Both the position numbers and the translations under genes were made by a program. Below the pieces are notes generated by a model. That model was not told the DNA's origin. It saw nothing but the letters and a program-made list of their open reading frames with translations, and did not search any database. 64,000 nucleotides of DNA from the NCBI RefSeq assembly GCF_030272615.1, contig NC_081415.1, positions 187,550,270 through 187,614,269 of the forward strand, written 5' to 3'. Positions 24,291 to 35,730 of this stretch are shown here, in pieces (positions within the stretch are counted from its first letter, which is position 1; each line of letters starts with the position of its first letter). This stretch comes from Cryptomeria japonica (taxonomy: Eukaryota > Streptophyta > Pinopsida > Cupressales > Cupressaceae).

Positions 24291-24733
24291 TTAGGGGAAA
24301 GGAACCAGTAGTTGTGCACCCTAACTTTGCGCTTCTCAAAATCCTACATGAAAATTTCAAATCACTCTAATTTTTTTACAGCAACTTACTTGGCAAGTCC
24401 CCTACTTATAACTAAGGTTTCATTGTCACATCATCAAATATGATGCCACATCAACATGCTTTTTGCCAAGGTGTCCAAAATAGCCCAAAAAAAAGGGAGA
24501 CCAATAGGTGTGCAAAAGGGCCCCAATACTTGTGCAGCTAATGTGGCATCACATGATTGGTTACTTTTCACAACAAATGGTACATTTCATTCAATTATTG
24601 GTAGTTATCATACAACTATTGGTGCAATGTTATACAAAGATTGGACATTAAATCAACAAGTATGGGGGTATTAAATCAACAACTTCTATCACAAGAATTG
24701 GAACACACTCAACCACTGGATCCTTTCCCCTAA
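24291..24733. mobile_element. MITE-like element, 443 bp
   Basis: Terminal inverted repeats of about 27 bp: TTAGGGGAAAGGAACCAGTA at 24,291 and the inverse complement of CCACTGGATCCTTTCCCCTA at 24,714-24,732 (two mismatches in the 27 bp). If the outermost TA is taken as the target duplication the repeat starts GGGGAAAGGA. No coding capacity. Superfamily uncertain (a TA duplication would suit Tc1/mariner-type). Confidence 0.6.
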
Positions 24734-24939
24734 CTAACTCAAGAAAAAACAAAAAAAATTAGAGAATTACTAACTCAAGCCTAAATGAAAAAATTAGTCA
24801 TTAGGCAATGAAATGGAAAGTAAAAAGTGTAATGTATCCCAAGACTGAATTTTGGCCAGGCTGTCCATTCATAGGATGAATAAAAAACAAATATATGTCC
24901 CACATGTGGCACAAATGAGACAAAAAGAACACTTTAAAT

Positions 24940-26128
24940 AGGGATAATATTATGCACTCTACCAGCAGGCTCGGTCGCATCACCTTGTAACCCAAACGGG
25001 GACATGTGAAGGTGAAGGGACAAGCCAGTTAAGACTGGTGATTGGAGGTGAACATTGTATGCCCATGGCATGAACCCTCCTCCACGTAGGGAGTTAATGT
25101 GTGAGGCCCAACTAGACCGACGATTGGAGGTGAAAATTGTATACCCGTGGCATGTGGCATGAACCCTCCTCCACATAGGGAGTTAATGTGTGAGGCCCAA
25201 CCTTCGACACAAGTCTCATTGAGGAGGTGAAGGATGGATCCAATCTTCCACACGCCCTTACGTTGGAAAGGGTTACGAGCATTGTTTAAATTATATTCTA
25301 ACTTTTTCAAATAGTGTATTCGATAACATGTATGTACCATTAAAAATCATATCATACTCTAGCCCAAGCCTTTGATTTACATAGAAGAGACAGCTAGGAA
25401 ATAACAAATAGTTTCTCAAAACTATGAGCTCCAAAAATAGATAGTTAAATTGGTCAACTCCTCCATGTAGGGAGTTAATGTGTGAGGACCAACCTTTGAC
25501 ACAAGTCTATTGAGGAGGTGAAGGATGGATCCAATCCTCCAAACTCCCTTACGTTGGAAAGGGTTACGAGCATTGTTTAAATTATATTATAACTTTTTCA
25601 ATAGTGTATTCGATAATATGTATGTACCATTAAAAATCATATCATACTCTAACCCAGGCCTTTGATTTACATAGAAGAGACAGCTAGGAAATAACAAATA
25701 GGTTCTCAAAACTATGAGCTCCAAAACTAGATAGTTAAATTGGTCAAGTCCTCCACGTAGGGAGTTAATATGTGAGGCCCAACCGAACCAGCGATTGGAG
25801 GTGAACATTGTATTCCCGTGGTATGTGGCGTGAACCCTCCTCCACTTAGGAAGTTAATGTGTGAGGCCCAACCTTCAACACAAGTCTCATTGAGGAGATT
25901 AAGGATGGATCCAATCCTCCACACTCCCTTACGTTGGAAAGGGTTACAAGCATTGTTTAAATTATATTCTAACTTTTTCAATAGTGTATTCAATAATATG
26001 TATGTAACATTAAAAATCATATCATACTCTAACCCAGGCCTTTGATTTACATAGAAGAGACAGCTAGGAAATAACAAATAGTTTCTCAAAACTATGAGCT
26101 CCAAAACTAGATAGTTAAATTGGTCAAA
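24940..26128. repeat. Tandem repeat array, about 290-bp unit
   Basis: Three nearly full copies (about 25,168-25,459, 25,460-25,748 and 25,838-26,127). Each starts CCTCCACGTAGGGAGTTAAT, passes GGATCCAATC, ACGTTGGAAAGGGTTACGAG and GATTTACATAGAAGAGACAG, and ends TAGTTAAATTGGTCAA. A roughly 90-bp subrepeat (GATTGGAGGTGAA...CATGAACCCTCC) occurs ahead of copies 1 and 3 and twice near 25,035-25,165. A more diverged relative of the unit's end lies at 27,374-27,498. Open frames inside are repeat-encoded and not genes. Confidence 0.8.
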
Positions 26129-28404
26129 ATTGGATTCATATTCATATTTTAATGGTCAAAATTGTATTCATTTTAATATTTTAATCTAATAGAGAAGGCA
26201 TATTCATAAAAAATAATTGGATTCATGTCCCCCATGATAAAAGAGGTCAACTAATTAATTAAATTGGTATATCTTAGAATAATAAAACTTCTTACAAGAT
26301 GTTTTATAGCTAAAACTAACCAATCAAAAATATTCCACCTAATATACTTCTCAATCCTAATATTAGTGTTTTTTTATAATATAACTCATTTACTATAATA
26401 TATTATTTGTGTCAAATACAAAGAATTTTGGGATTCCTCCTAGGTGTGCTATCCCATTCCACAAGGAACCAAATTTACAATACTCAAAGATACATGGAAG
26501 ATGGGTAGGATGTCTAAGATAACCACCGATAGGTCAGAAACAACAAAAATCCAATATAATTTAAGTCCTAATATTAGTTTTTTTTATATTTTTTTTTATA
26601 ATATAACGCTTTTACTATAATATATTATTGTTGTCAAATACAAAGAATTTTGGGATTCCTCCTAAGTGTGGTACCCCATTCCACAAGGAACCAAATTTAC
26701 AATATATAAGAATTATGTAAATCCATAACCTATGTATGTCAATTATAATTATAATAAGTATTATTTTTTTGTTGTCAATTTACACAAAGAGACTTGACTA
26801 TAATCAAGACAAGTTAAGAGTCTTGTATTCATCTTGTAGAAATCCCTAACATGTTTCTTATCACAACCCATTCTTAGATGCAATGCCTAATACATAGATG
26901 TACGAATCTTCACAATGCATGTTAGGTCTAGACTAAGTTTGAAATAAGATAGAACCATGCAATGCAATTCTAGATTAGACTAGATCATATAACATGCCCC
27001 CTAATATCAAAAAAAATTCTAGATAAGGTTTTTACATGTACCTTATATCAAATTCATTATTACGTTTCAAATCTTAATTATCAATTCTAACAAACTAGTG
27101 AATCAACATTGAAGGATTAAATCTATATTGTACCAAAAATAAATTTAACATGGGGGAGTTAAGATAGAAGATTCAAGTAACATAATACAACACAAGATAT
27201 ACCTTGGAAAACCATTTTAGAAAAAAATAGTAAATAACAACAATACTCTCGTTACATTCACAACAAAAGAATAATAATACAATAAGAATGTATTTTTGGT
27301 ATCAAATAAATTTTCAACTCTATCAAAATTTAATTCAGTAGTACATATATATTTCAATAGTACATATATATTTAAAAAAATATAGCATAGTCCAACTCAA
27401 TTCTTTGATCTATAGCAACCTAGAAGCAATTAGAAAATGATAAATAGTTTCCTAAACCCATGGACTCAAAACTATGATACAATTCATTGTTAAATTGGTC
27501 AAAATTTATCTCCTATAGCTCACCTCATGAAGACATTCTTTCAACACTAAATGTAGTTCTCAAAGGAAGATCTTGACCACCACAAGCAAAGAGGCCAACT
27601 AGTTAGCTATAGTGCTACATCTTGGAGTAATAAAATATCTTATTAGGCTTAGAGTAATAAAATATCTCAATCACCACAAGCAAAGAGGTCAACTAGTTGA
27701 CCTCTTTGATTGTGTTCTATTCAAATGTGCTAATAAATAATTGATTATTATAGACAATGAATTATTCTTGATAAAGATTAAAGATAACCTAATAGAAACC
27801 ATATATGAGGATTATTTTTTATAAAATGAATCAAGATCCCATGATTGCCTACAAAACTAAAACAACCTTCTACAAAAGATAGAAGAAAGAGCATAAATTT
27901 CTAATCATGTATGCAAATATATTAGAACAATATGATCAATAAATTAGCATATGCAATACCAGAATATACATATAAAAACTTTCTTATATAGGTAAGTTTG
28001 AGATATAGGATTGACTAGGATTATGACAAGTGTCTTAATTCTATGTCATGTGACAATTGGGGGATAAGATCACATTTATATAAGAGAATCCTAGAAAGCC
28101 TCTTAACATGTCAAGTAATCTTAACTTGTGAGCATACGTGAAAAGGTACTAACTAGAAATTCATTAGATAATCTACCTTGTTCACACTACAAAGGGGGAA
28201 ACTAGATAAAAAAATACCATTTTAACACAACACAACCTTAGATGCAACTTAGGGAGAATAATGAGAAAATGGAATCTCTCACAAATGAAGGGAAGGAGAA
28301 AACCCAATGGAAGAAAACTCCTCCCTAAAAGAGAGAAAATGCAAGAAAAATTCTCTCTAGAACATGACACATAAAAAAACCCCATGTGATTTAAAATTAC
28401 TTCC
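26129..28404. other. No gene; short dispersed and direct repeats
   Basis: Contains a direct repeat of about 128 bp (26,355-26,483 and 26,576-26,704, both with AAGAATTTTGGGATTCCTCC), a diverged copy of the 290-bp array's end followed by shared flank (27,330-27,660 resembling 25,980-26,310), and a 28-bp palindrome. The rest is AT-rich without recognised features. Confidence 0.6.
27681..27708. repeat. Perfect 28-bp palindrome
   Basis: Each half is CAAAGAGGTCAACT followed by its exact complement, with no spacer. The left half also appears in the flanking repeats (27,581-27,594 as CAAAGAGGCCAACT; 26,234-26,246), so it probably arose by inversion inside that repeat family. Confidence 0.8.
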
Positions 28405-29505
28405 ATAAGAGAAAAGAAGAGAAACCATGGAGACCCCTCTCAATATAGGATCTATACTAATGGCATATACTCAAAATTGGATGTATAATACGGTCCACGA
28501 TTGCCAAACAACATTCCTTCCCTTAGGAAGAAAAAATTTAGGTGTACGGATGATTTCTTCACATTCTTAAAAAGAGTATGTACGAAGAAAGATGTACAAA
28601 GTCTCTAAAAATTGGAATTCATGTAATCTAAGGATCTCAATGGTCCATTCATGACATTGGAATATGAATAGGTTTAGATATAATCTTGAAATGAGAGCTA
28701 AACACTTGGATTTTGTTCTTTTTAAAAAAATTTGGAATTAAGATTGTGAAGTGTGAGTATGTGATCTAGGGTTAACTATAACAAAATTTATGACTTCAAT
28801 ATAAATAACAAAAAGTAAGCCAAATTCCAAACAGAGGTATAAAAAGGAACCTGAAATTGAAAGATAGACTGGAAAGTGTCATACACAAATGTTGGGTGTC
28901 CTATTCTAAAGGTGTTCAAAATTGACAAAGATGAGAAAGAACACAATTAGGATATTCTAAAATGGTGTCTCCTAGTAAAATCAACAAAGGGAGCAATATT
29001 GCAAAGAGTTTTTATGTGGGAGAGATATTCAATGAGATATCCTTCCTCATTTTAAATAGGGTAAGGATTTACCAACTTAGAAGGTCCAGGTGCATCCTCC
29101 AAACTTGACCATCCTGATAGGAGTGTTACACTAGCATATTCTAGAAAACGTAAGGCTCCAGTGGCTTTTTGAATCACACATTTTTGTAGAATGCTAGTGC
29201 ACTATGTAGACATCCTTGTGTGGCACTTTTATCTAAGAAAATGAAACTCCAAAAACTATGGATAAAGCACAATTTACCAAGGAAATGGGATTTCAACGTC
29301 ATTATAGCATAAATTCAAAATTCTCTTTTCCATAGCTAAATGGAATGTTTTGTATATTATGATATATTGCTATCAGGGTTCAACTATGTAGTTTTTGAGT
29401 CAAACTCATTGACCCATGTTTCATGAGTAGTGGCTCACAAGAACCCATCTCTCATGAGAATGAATGGTCCACTTAGCACTCATTGCATCTAGGTGATGCT
29501 CACAG

Positions 29506-29595
29506 GGGTGAAGCATTAGGACTTCTCGAGAGATCACCCATCCCAATACTAATCCAACTCAAGCACACTTAGCCACATAGTTCCCTCCAGGGTTA
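29506..29595 (-). pseudogene. 5S rRNA-like sequence, unit 1
   Basis: The minus strand carries GGGATGGGTGATCTCTCGAG followed by AAGTCC, the degenerate box C region of plant 5S rRNA, and AAGTGTGCTTGAG for the box A region. Diverged; the ends of the gene are not recognisable. Confidence 0.65.
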
Positions 29596-29868
29596 AACTT
29601 ACTTAGCTTGCAACCCAATTTTTAAAACCTTCAGCAAGTGTTGTGCCCTATGAACCATTCATTATAGAGACCCTTTAGCTCATCAATTGATTAGTAGGAG
29701 GTATTTTCCACAACAAGTCAAGCTATGATATTGCTATCAGGGTTCAAGTGTGTAGTTTTTGAGTCAAACTCATTGAATCATGTTTCATGAGTAGTGTCTC
29801 ACAAGAACCCATCTCTCATGAGAATGAATGATCCACTTAGTACTCATTGCATCTAGGTGATGCTCACA

Positions 29869-29960
29869 AGGGTGAAGCATTGGAACTTCTTGGGAGGTCA
29901 TCCATTCCAGCACTACTCCAACTCAAGCGCGCTTAACCATGAAGTTCCCTCTAAGGTTAA
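29869..29960 (-). pseudogene. 5S rRNA-like sequence, unit 2
   Basis: The minus strand has GGAATGGATGACCTCCCAAG then AAGTTCC for box C and GGTTAAGCGCGCTTGAG for box A, here close to the canonical GTTAAGCGTGCTTG. Confidence 0.7.
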
Positions 29961-30232
29961 ACCCTCTTAGCTTGCAACCCCATTTGAAAAACCTTCAGCA
30001 AGTGTAATGGCTTATGAACCATTCATTATAGAGCCGCTTTAGCTTATCAATTGGTAAGTAGGAGGTATTTTCCACAACAAGTCAAACTATGATATTGCTA
30101 TTAGGGTTCAGCTGTGTATTTTTTGAGTCAAACTCATTGACCCATATTTCATGAGTAGTGGTTCACAATAACCCATCTCTCATGAGAATGAATGGTCCAC
30201 TTAGCACTCATTGCATCTAGGTGATGCTCACA

Positions 30233-30325
30233 TGGGTGAAGCATTGGGACTTCCTGGGAGGTCACCCATCTCAATACTACTCCAACTCGAGTGTGCTTAA
30301 CCAAAGAGTTCCCTCCAAGGTTAAA
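30233..30325 (-). pseudogene. 5S rRNA-like sequence, unit 3
   Basis: Best preserved box C: the minus strand reads GAGATGGGTGACCTCCCAGG then AAGTCC, against plant 5S GGATGGGTGACCTCCTGGGA. Box A region is GGTTAAGCACACTCGAG. Confidence 0.72.
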
Positions 30326-31654
30326 CCCACTTAGCTTGCAACCCCATTTGCAAAACCTTCAACAAGGTTTTGTATACTCTAAAATCGCATGTGTGCAATG
30401 CTCAACACTACACAAAAGTATTATGTAAAATTCCCCCTTTCCTTCTTATAGGACCCCTTGCATCTTATCATGAGTTTATGCTTGTTATGTTGTGTTTATG
30501 CCTAGTGTTTTAATTTTCTCACTAAGTACTAAATGACTTTCCCCCCTTTCTATACTCATTCTTCTAGATACCACATTGGGGTGCATATGCTTATTGCAGT
30601 GCTCTACATGTGTGCATGTGTGTGTGTGTTGATAGACTCCTAAAGACAACATCGCCATTTTTATTTCTTCTATTAGGGAAAGCTTCATATATATAGATTC
30701 CATCTCTAGACCACATGTTTATGATGCATTATTTATAATTGTTTTCTAAATTTATATGAGTATAAGCTTACATGCTTAGATTATATTTAATTTTCATGTA
30801 TTATGTTTCTCTTCTACTAATTATTTGTATCCTATAGATGCCACCAATTTTTAAGGGAGGCATATATCATGCCACTACTATTTTTTATATTAAGATATGA
30901 AGGTTATTTGATTGTTCCTATAGATATTCATCTTGTACAATGAATATGCAAAAAAAATTGTATACACACAATAATATCCTCATATGGTCTATACTTTATA
31001 TGGACCCTATGACATATCTTTGAGGGTATACGAATTTACTTTACATGCATTATTGTTATTTTTTATATAAGTGGAGATATAAGTTTGTTGTAGGATTCAA
31101 ATATCCCTCAAAATAAGGGAAAAATATAATGACAAATTCACACACCCATACCAAATCTCCCATTTAATTACGTGTCGATATTAAAGGATTTTTTAATATG
31201 TAGACATTAGCAAATGGCATAATTTTGCATAAATATTTTTCCCTCTCACCATGCTAATATCCTACCATATTACACATATTTGTAAGTACCTACACCTATC
31301 CCATTTTCTATTTTCATATAGGGTGAAATAACAAATCTCCATTATCCATTTATGTAAATGAATTTTTTAAATATCTTATTTGATCTTAATAAGTATTGGC
31401 CCAAACCCTTATATTTAATAGACATAGTGGTCTTACATTTAAAAGGATTCAATGCATTCATTGTAGTCATTGAGTTATAAGGATAAATCATTCACATCTA
31501 TAGACTTCAATTGTTTCTCTAAAGCATTTTGAAGGCACTAGCTTGATTGAAGATATTTTATACTCTTCATTTTTTATAGGTTGATCAAATAATAATTCCC
31601 AAACAATGAGATTGTATAACAAGGTAACCATTGTATTCATTAATATGATAAATT

Positions 31655-31678
31655 CTTAAAAAAAAAAAAAAAAAAAAT
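31655..31678 (+). repeat. Poly(A) run
   Basis: About 20 consecutive A residues at the end of duplicated segment copy 2; copy 1 lacks it. It could be a retroposition tail or a simple repeat. Confidence 0.6.
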
Positions 31679-31862
31679 GTGGGATAGAAGATTGAGTATT
31701 AAAATTTGTAGCACAAAGTTGCACAAATTATAAATAAATGTGAAGCAAAGGTTTCTAGACATAAATTAATTACACGAGAGGCGTTCCTATACAGTCACAA
31801 CAGGGGGAGTGAAGGATAGAATAAAAGTGGAATATTTTGTGTAAACACTAAAGAAAATTGAA

Positions 31863-32560
31863 AATATGGAGACAGTTACAAAGCAAATGGCAGCTAAAGA
31901 GTCTAACGTTACTGCCACCATAGTGGAAGAGAAGTCATCCTTAACTGCAATGGTAGTGGAAGATTAGAAGACGAGCTACAGATCTCTTTAAATGAGACCA
32001 TTGCATTCATCTATCTTTATTTTTTGTATTTTGTTTTTCCTCCAGTTTGATTTCATTATTATTTATTTTGTATTTTGTACTCTTTAGTTTCCTTAAGGTA
32101 AACATTTTTTTTATTAACCAGTGACATATGGTTTTGATTTATGTTTAATGTGACATTTGGGAAGGTAGACAATGCTATGGATACAGTAAAAGCAAATGGT
32201 AAGCCATTTCCATTTTAAGTTTTTCTATTGTTGTTGCCTGCTGTCATTGTTGTTTTATTGAAATCTTGCATCAAAAAACAATTTTTAGTATCACCCTGCC
32301 ATATTTGATTTTGGGCACAAAGAATTTAATGTGTTTCATTTTGTTTTCCTAATTTGAAAAGTTCATACGTGGTTCTTGCTATCTATTGGATTCTCTACAT
32401 TTGAATTAAAGAACTATTGGAATATGTATACTTGCAAAAAGTTGAGCACTAAATCCTTTTCACCAGGTAAGGCTGCGATACAGATAGCTGAGGGGTTGCC
32501 ATTAAATTGTGGTGATCATCAATACAAAGGTGAATATAAACCCACATTATTGAGAATATG
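31863..32560 (+). other. Possible degraded host exon fragments (weak)
   Basis: A 33-codon open frame begins at 31,863 (METVTKQMAAKESN...). Further on, AAATG/GTAAGCC near 32,196 looks like a splice donor, and a frame at 32,466-32,560 encodes KAAIQIAEGLPLNCGDHQYK after a CACCAG acceptor-like site. Base composition is slightly less AT-rich than the surroundings. No homology recognised; it may be chance. Confidence 0.2.
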
Positions 32561-32879
32561 ATGGTGAATAATCGAAGCCTTTCCCTCTGCATTTCTGATG
32601 CCTTGTTTACTTCTAGTGCAATTGGTTGCACAAAAATTAGCTGGAATAGTATCTTCATGATAAACAATTTTCTTTTAGTCAAATTTGTTCAAGATTTATG
32701 TCTATCTTTTTATAAAGTATTTATGGGAATGAAAAAATTCCTTCTTTATACGATTTCACCTCTTAATATAATCTAAAGAAAAAATTCATGTTTTACATGA
32801 TTTCAAATATAATATTGTAAAATTTAGTACATTATAGTGGTTAGTATCAATTTAAAATCAATAAATTTTTATTTGCATA

Positions 32880-33690
32880 TGATTTTTTTTGTTAAGATAT
32901 TGTTGCCTACATAGTATATTAGTATATAGAAGAAATTTTGATAAAAAATGAAAGAAAGAATCTTAATCATCAATTTAGAAAGATCAAAAAGAATTTGTAT
33001 GTTTTTAAATCTTAAATATAAAAATATAAATCATGCTTAAACAAATAATTCAAAATTTATATATATTTTTCAAAAAGATCAAAATTTTTTTTTATGTTTT
33101 TGAATTGTAGTAATAAAAATATAATGTTTCTAAATTATATTTGCATAGAGTGATAGAACATACCATTTTTCTCTTTTTTGTTAAGATAATGTTGCAAGAA
33201 TCTTAGATATCAATTTAGAAAGATAAAAACAAACTTGTATGTTTCTAAGTTGTAAACATAATTTTTTCTAAATTTAAAAAATCAAAATCACATATTTAAA
33301 CAAATAATTTTAGTCATCAAAATATAATGTTTGTATATTGAAAAAATCAAATTTATACACGTGATTTTTCAAGATCAAAAAGAATTTTTATGTTTCTAAA
33401 TTGTAGTAATAAAAATATAATGTTTCTGAATTATATTTGCATAGAGTGATATAACATAACGTTTTTCTCTTTTTTGTTAAGATAATGTTGCAAGAATCTT
33501 AGTTATCAATTTAGAAAGATAAAAAAAACTTGTATGTTTCTAAGTTGTAAACATAATTTTTTCTTTTTTTAAATTTAAAAAATCAAAATCACATATTTAA
33601 AGAAATAATTTTAGTCATCAAAATATAATGTTTCTATATTGAAAAAATTAAATTTATATATACATGTGATTTTTCTATTTATCTCTTTAT
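32880..33690. repeat. AT-rich tandem duplication, 296-bp period
   Basis: The block starting TTTTTCTCTTTTTTGTTAAG at 33,166 recurs at 33,462 and runs through TGTTGCAAGAATCTTAG, ACTTGTATGTTTCTAAG and ATCAAAATCACATATTTAAA. A more diverged partial unit precedes it from about 32,890. No coding potential. Confidence 0.7.
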
Positions 33691-33926
33691 TGTGTTATAA
33701 ATATTAAAAAATATGTTTTTAAAATTTTAATCATAAAAATTAGATCCATTAAAATAGTTTTTAAAATATAAAATTCTAAAATAATTATAATGTATAATAT
33801 ACACTTATTAAAAATTTTAAATTATTATTCAAATAGTTTTTTTATTATTATTAAATGTTTATAACTATTTCTCAAATGTTAAACCCTTAAATAAGATTGT
33901 GGTTTAATTACGGTTAGGGTTAGGGT

Positions 33927-35350
33927 TGTATAGTCACACAAATCTGTCCAGCTTAATTAAATAAACATTTTCTATTTATTTGATTAAAAATCCACTAGCC
34001 ATTAGTTAATTAAATTAATATTTAATTAATTCATCTTCAAACATTCTTCTATTAATTAAATAAATTATTCAATTTATTTTAATTAATTCACTATACCAAA
34101 TTCACAATTAATTAAATGAATAAAATCTATTTATTTAATAAAATACCCATTTTCCTCTTTTAAATAAATTAACATTTATTTAAATCATTTAATCCCCTCT
34201 TGCATTTTCCTACAAATGCAACTTCCACAAATTTATTGAAATAAATGAATTTTTATTTTAAATAAACTCCTATTTTCCCTCACACACTAAATCCACTTGC
34301 ATTCCTAAACCCCCTTCTAGATTCTTCTAAACCCTTCCTAATTAGCCTAATCCATCCCCTAATTATTGTCACATTCCTAAGCAACTTTACGTCACTTCTC
34401 AAAGACTCCAAAGTCTTTGAAAAGTATTTAATGCTTTGTGTGTTCAACAATTTAACCTCTAAAGGCTTCCAAACCACTAATGGCTCTTACATGACCATTA
34501 ATGGCTCTTACATAACCATTTATGGTTATTTCAACTTGCACTCATGGGTCTCCTCAAGCATTTATTGCTTTGACCATGGTTATCCCTTTTCCCTTTGCAT
34601 AAGAGTTTATCCATTGGATAAAAGATTTATTCTTTGAATAAAGAATTTATTCACTCAACCCAATCTTGACCTTAACCCCCAGGTTGACTCCCAAGTCATG
34701 TCAAGCATTTAATGTTTATGCCCTCTCCTCTCAACCTATCTCATATTGACATTTGTCATCCTGGGATTGGATTGAAAGCCATCACATGGATTCAATATCA
34801 TTCAATCTTGACCCTTGTTGAGATTATTCAATCTCAACCATCCATTGCTCCATTTCTCTTATAAATAGAGCCCATTTCTTCATAATCCAGATCCTGAAAA
34901 CTTGTATGCATTTAAGCTATAGTGAATTCTAGAGAGCATTTAGCATAAATCACTCATATATTGTCATCTTGGACTAAAATAAATCTTAGTTCATAATATA
35001 TTTTATTAGTTTGTTTTACACTTGCATAGCATAAGCTTGAGATCATTTACAATCTTGAATCTCCATAAGCATCCATAGTGCAAAAAGTTGTTCTGAGCTA
35101 CACTATTTTGGAACTTGGAGAGGAGAGGAACAAAGGAGAAGGAGCTAAGAACATGTTAAGAGGCATTTGGAGATGCCTTCTTACATTTGTGTCATTTGTT
35201 AAAAATGTTAGCATGATCTTAGTATCTCTTTTGATAAGCTTGCTTAGGTTAATCTTTGGTTGAGTAACACTAACCTTAACACTTGTTTCTTGTTGTTTTT
35301 GTGTTATACCACCACAGGTTTTAATCTAACCTTGCCCTTTTTGCAGTGCA
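33927..35350 (+). repeat. Tat-2 5' LTR
   Basis: 1,424 bp, aligning with the 1,428-bp 3' LTR with only a few percent difference by eye. AT-rich U3 (AATTAATTAAAT repeats), an imperfect 20-bp duplication around 34,480-34,520 (TAATGGCTCTTACAT), a TATA box at 34,859, and the terminal TGCAGTGCA. The 61-codon frame at 35,078-35,263 recurs in the other LTR and is not considered a gene. Confidence 0.9.
34859..34868 (+). promoter_or_regulatory. Tat-2 LTR TATA box
   Basis: TTATAAATAG inside the 5' LTR, followed by AGCCC. The 3' LTR has CTATACATAG at the matching place (58,807), so the box is degraded there. Likely Pol II start of the genomic RNA; inferred. Confidence 0.6.
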
Positions 35351-35355
35351 TCATT

Positions 35356-35373
35356 TGGTGAACCCGACGTGAA
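35356..35373 (+). other. Tat-2 primer-binding site
   Basis: TGGTGAACCCGACGTGAA, five bases after the LTR end GTGCA. Position and TGGTG...CCCGACG form fit a plant Gypsy primer site; tRNA not assigned. Confidence 0.7.
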
Positions 35374-35434
35374 TGCAAACACCTAAAAAAACAAAAAAAT
35401 TTGACAACTGACATGTTTGAATGTTGAACTTGAC

Positions 35435-35730
35435 ACACAGGTTGCGCTTTAGCGCTTTTGATCACGTTGTAGTGCTATTGCAACTTTTTATTCTAGCACT
35501 ATTGTTCTTAGAATAGCGCTATTGTTCTTACAATAGTGCTATTGTAACAAGTTTGGTGCTATTGATCTTGTTTTAGCGCTTTTGAACTTGTTTTGGCACT
35601 TTTGAGAATGTTTTAGTGCTATTGATTTTGCTGTCAAAATTTTACTTTTAGCGTTGTTGTGTCTATATTAGCGATTTTGTGTTAAATAGTGCTTCTGTTT
35701 AAACATAGCGTATCGCTATTGTAACAGAAC
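35435..35730 (+). repeat. AGCGCT-motif array in Tat-2 leader
   Basis: More than a dozen copies of AGCGCTATTG / AGCGCTTTTG and variants (TAGTGCTATTG, TAGCACTATTG) spaced about 20-30 bp. It directly follows the primer site. Same orientation relative to gag as in Tat-1. An inverted counterpart lies at 56,990-57,312. Confidence 0.85.

Larger units (their letters stand above)
29357..30366 (-). mobile_element. 5S-rRNA-derived retroelement: three tandem units
   Basis: A 1,010-bp insertion, absent from the paralogous site at 14,220, flanked by 10-bp direct repeats GTTTTGTATA (29,347-29,356 and 30,367-30,376). It consists of units of 367 bp (29,357-29,723), 364 bp (29,724-30,087) and a truncated 279 bp (30,088-30,366). 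Each holds a minus-strand 5S-rRNA-like stretch. Read on the minus strand the first unit is 5'-truncated. The 10-bp duplication and truncation fit target-primed retrotransposition of a 5S-derived SINE. A Cassandra-type TRIM, which also carries 5S in its LTRs, is the alternative; each unit also has ATTGCTATCAG, resembling the tRNA-Met primer site. Confidence 0.7.
28405..31650. repeat. Duplicated non-coding segment, copy 2
   Basis: Direct-orientation partner of 13,285-15,400. It is about 1.1 kb longer because of the 5S-like insertion at 29,357-30,366 and a roughly 105-bp stretch near 31,480-31,585 that copy 1 lacks. No coding domain seen. Confidence 0.8.

Noticed and set aside
29506-30325. Functional 5S rRNA genes
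   Set aside because: All three copies are diverged, lack intact ends, and lie in a repeat unit flanked by a target duplication.
35078-35263. 61-codon hydrophobic frame MQK...LRLIFG, repeated at 59,031-59,216
   Set aside because: It lies in the R/U5 part of both Tat-2 LTRs, so its duplication reflects LTR duplication and not a gene pair.
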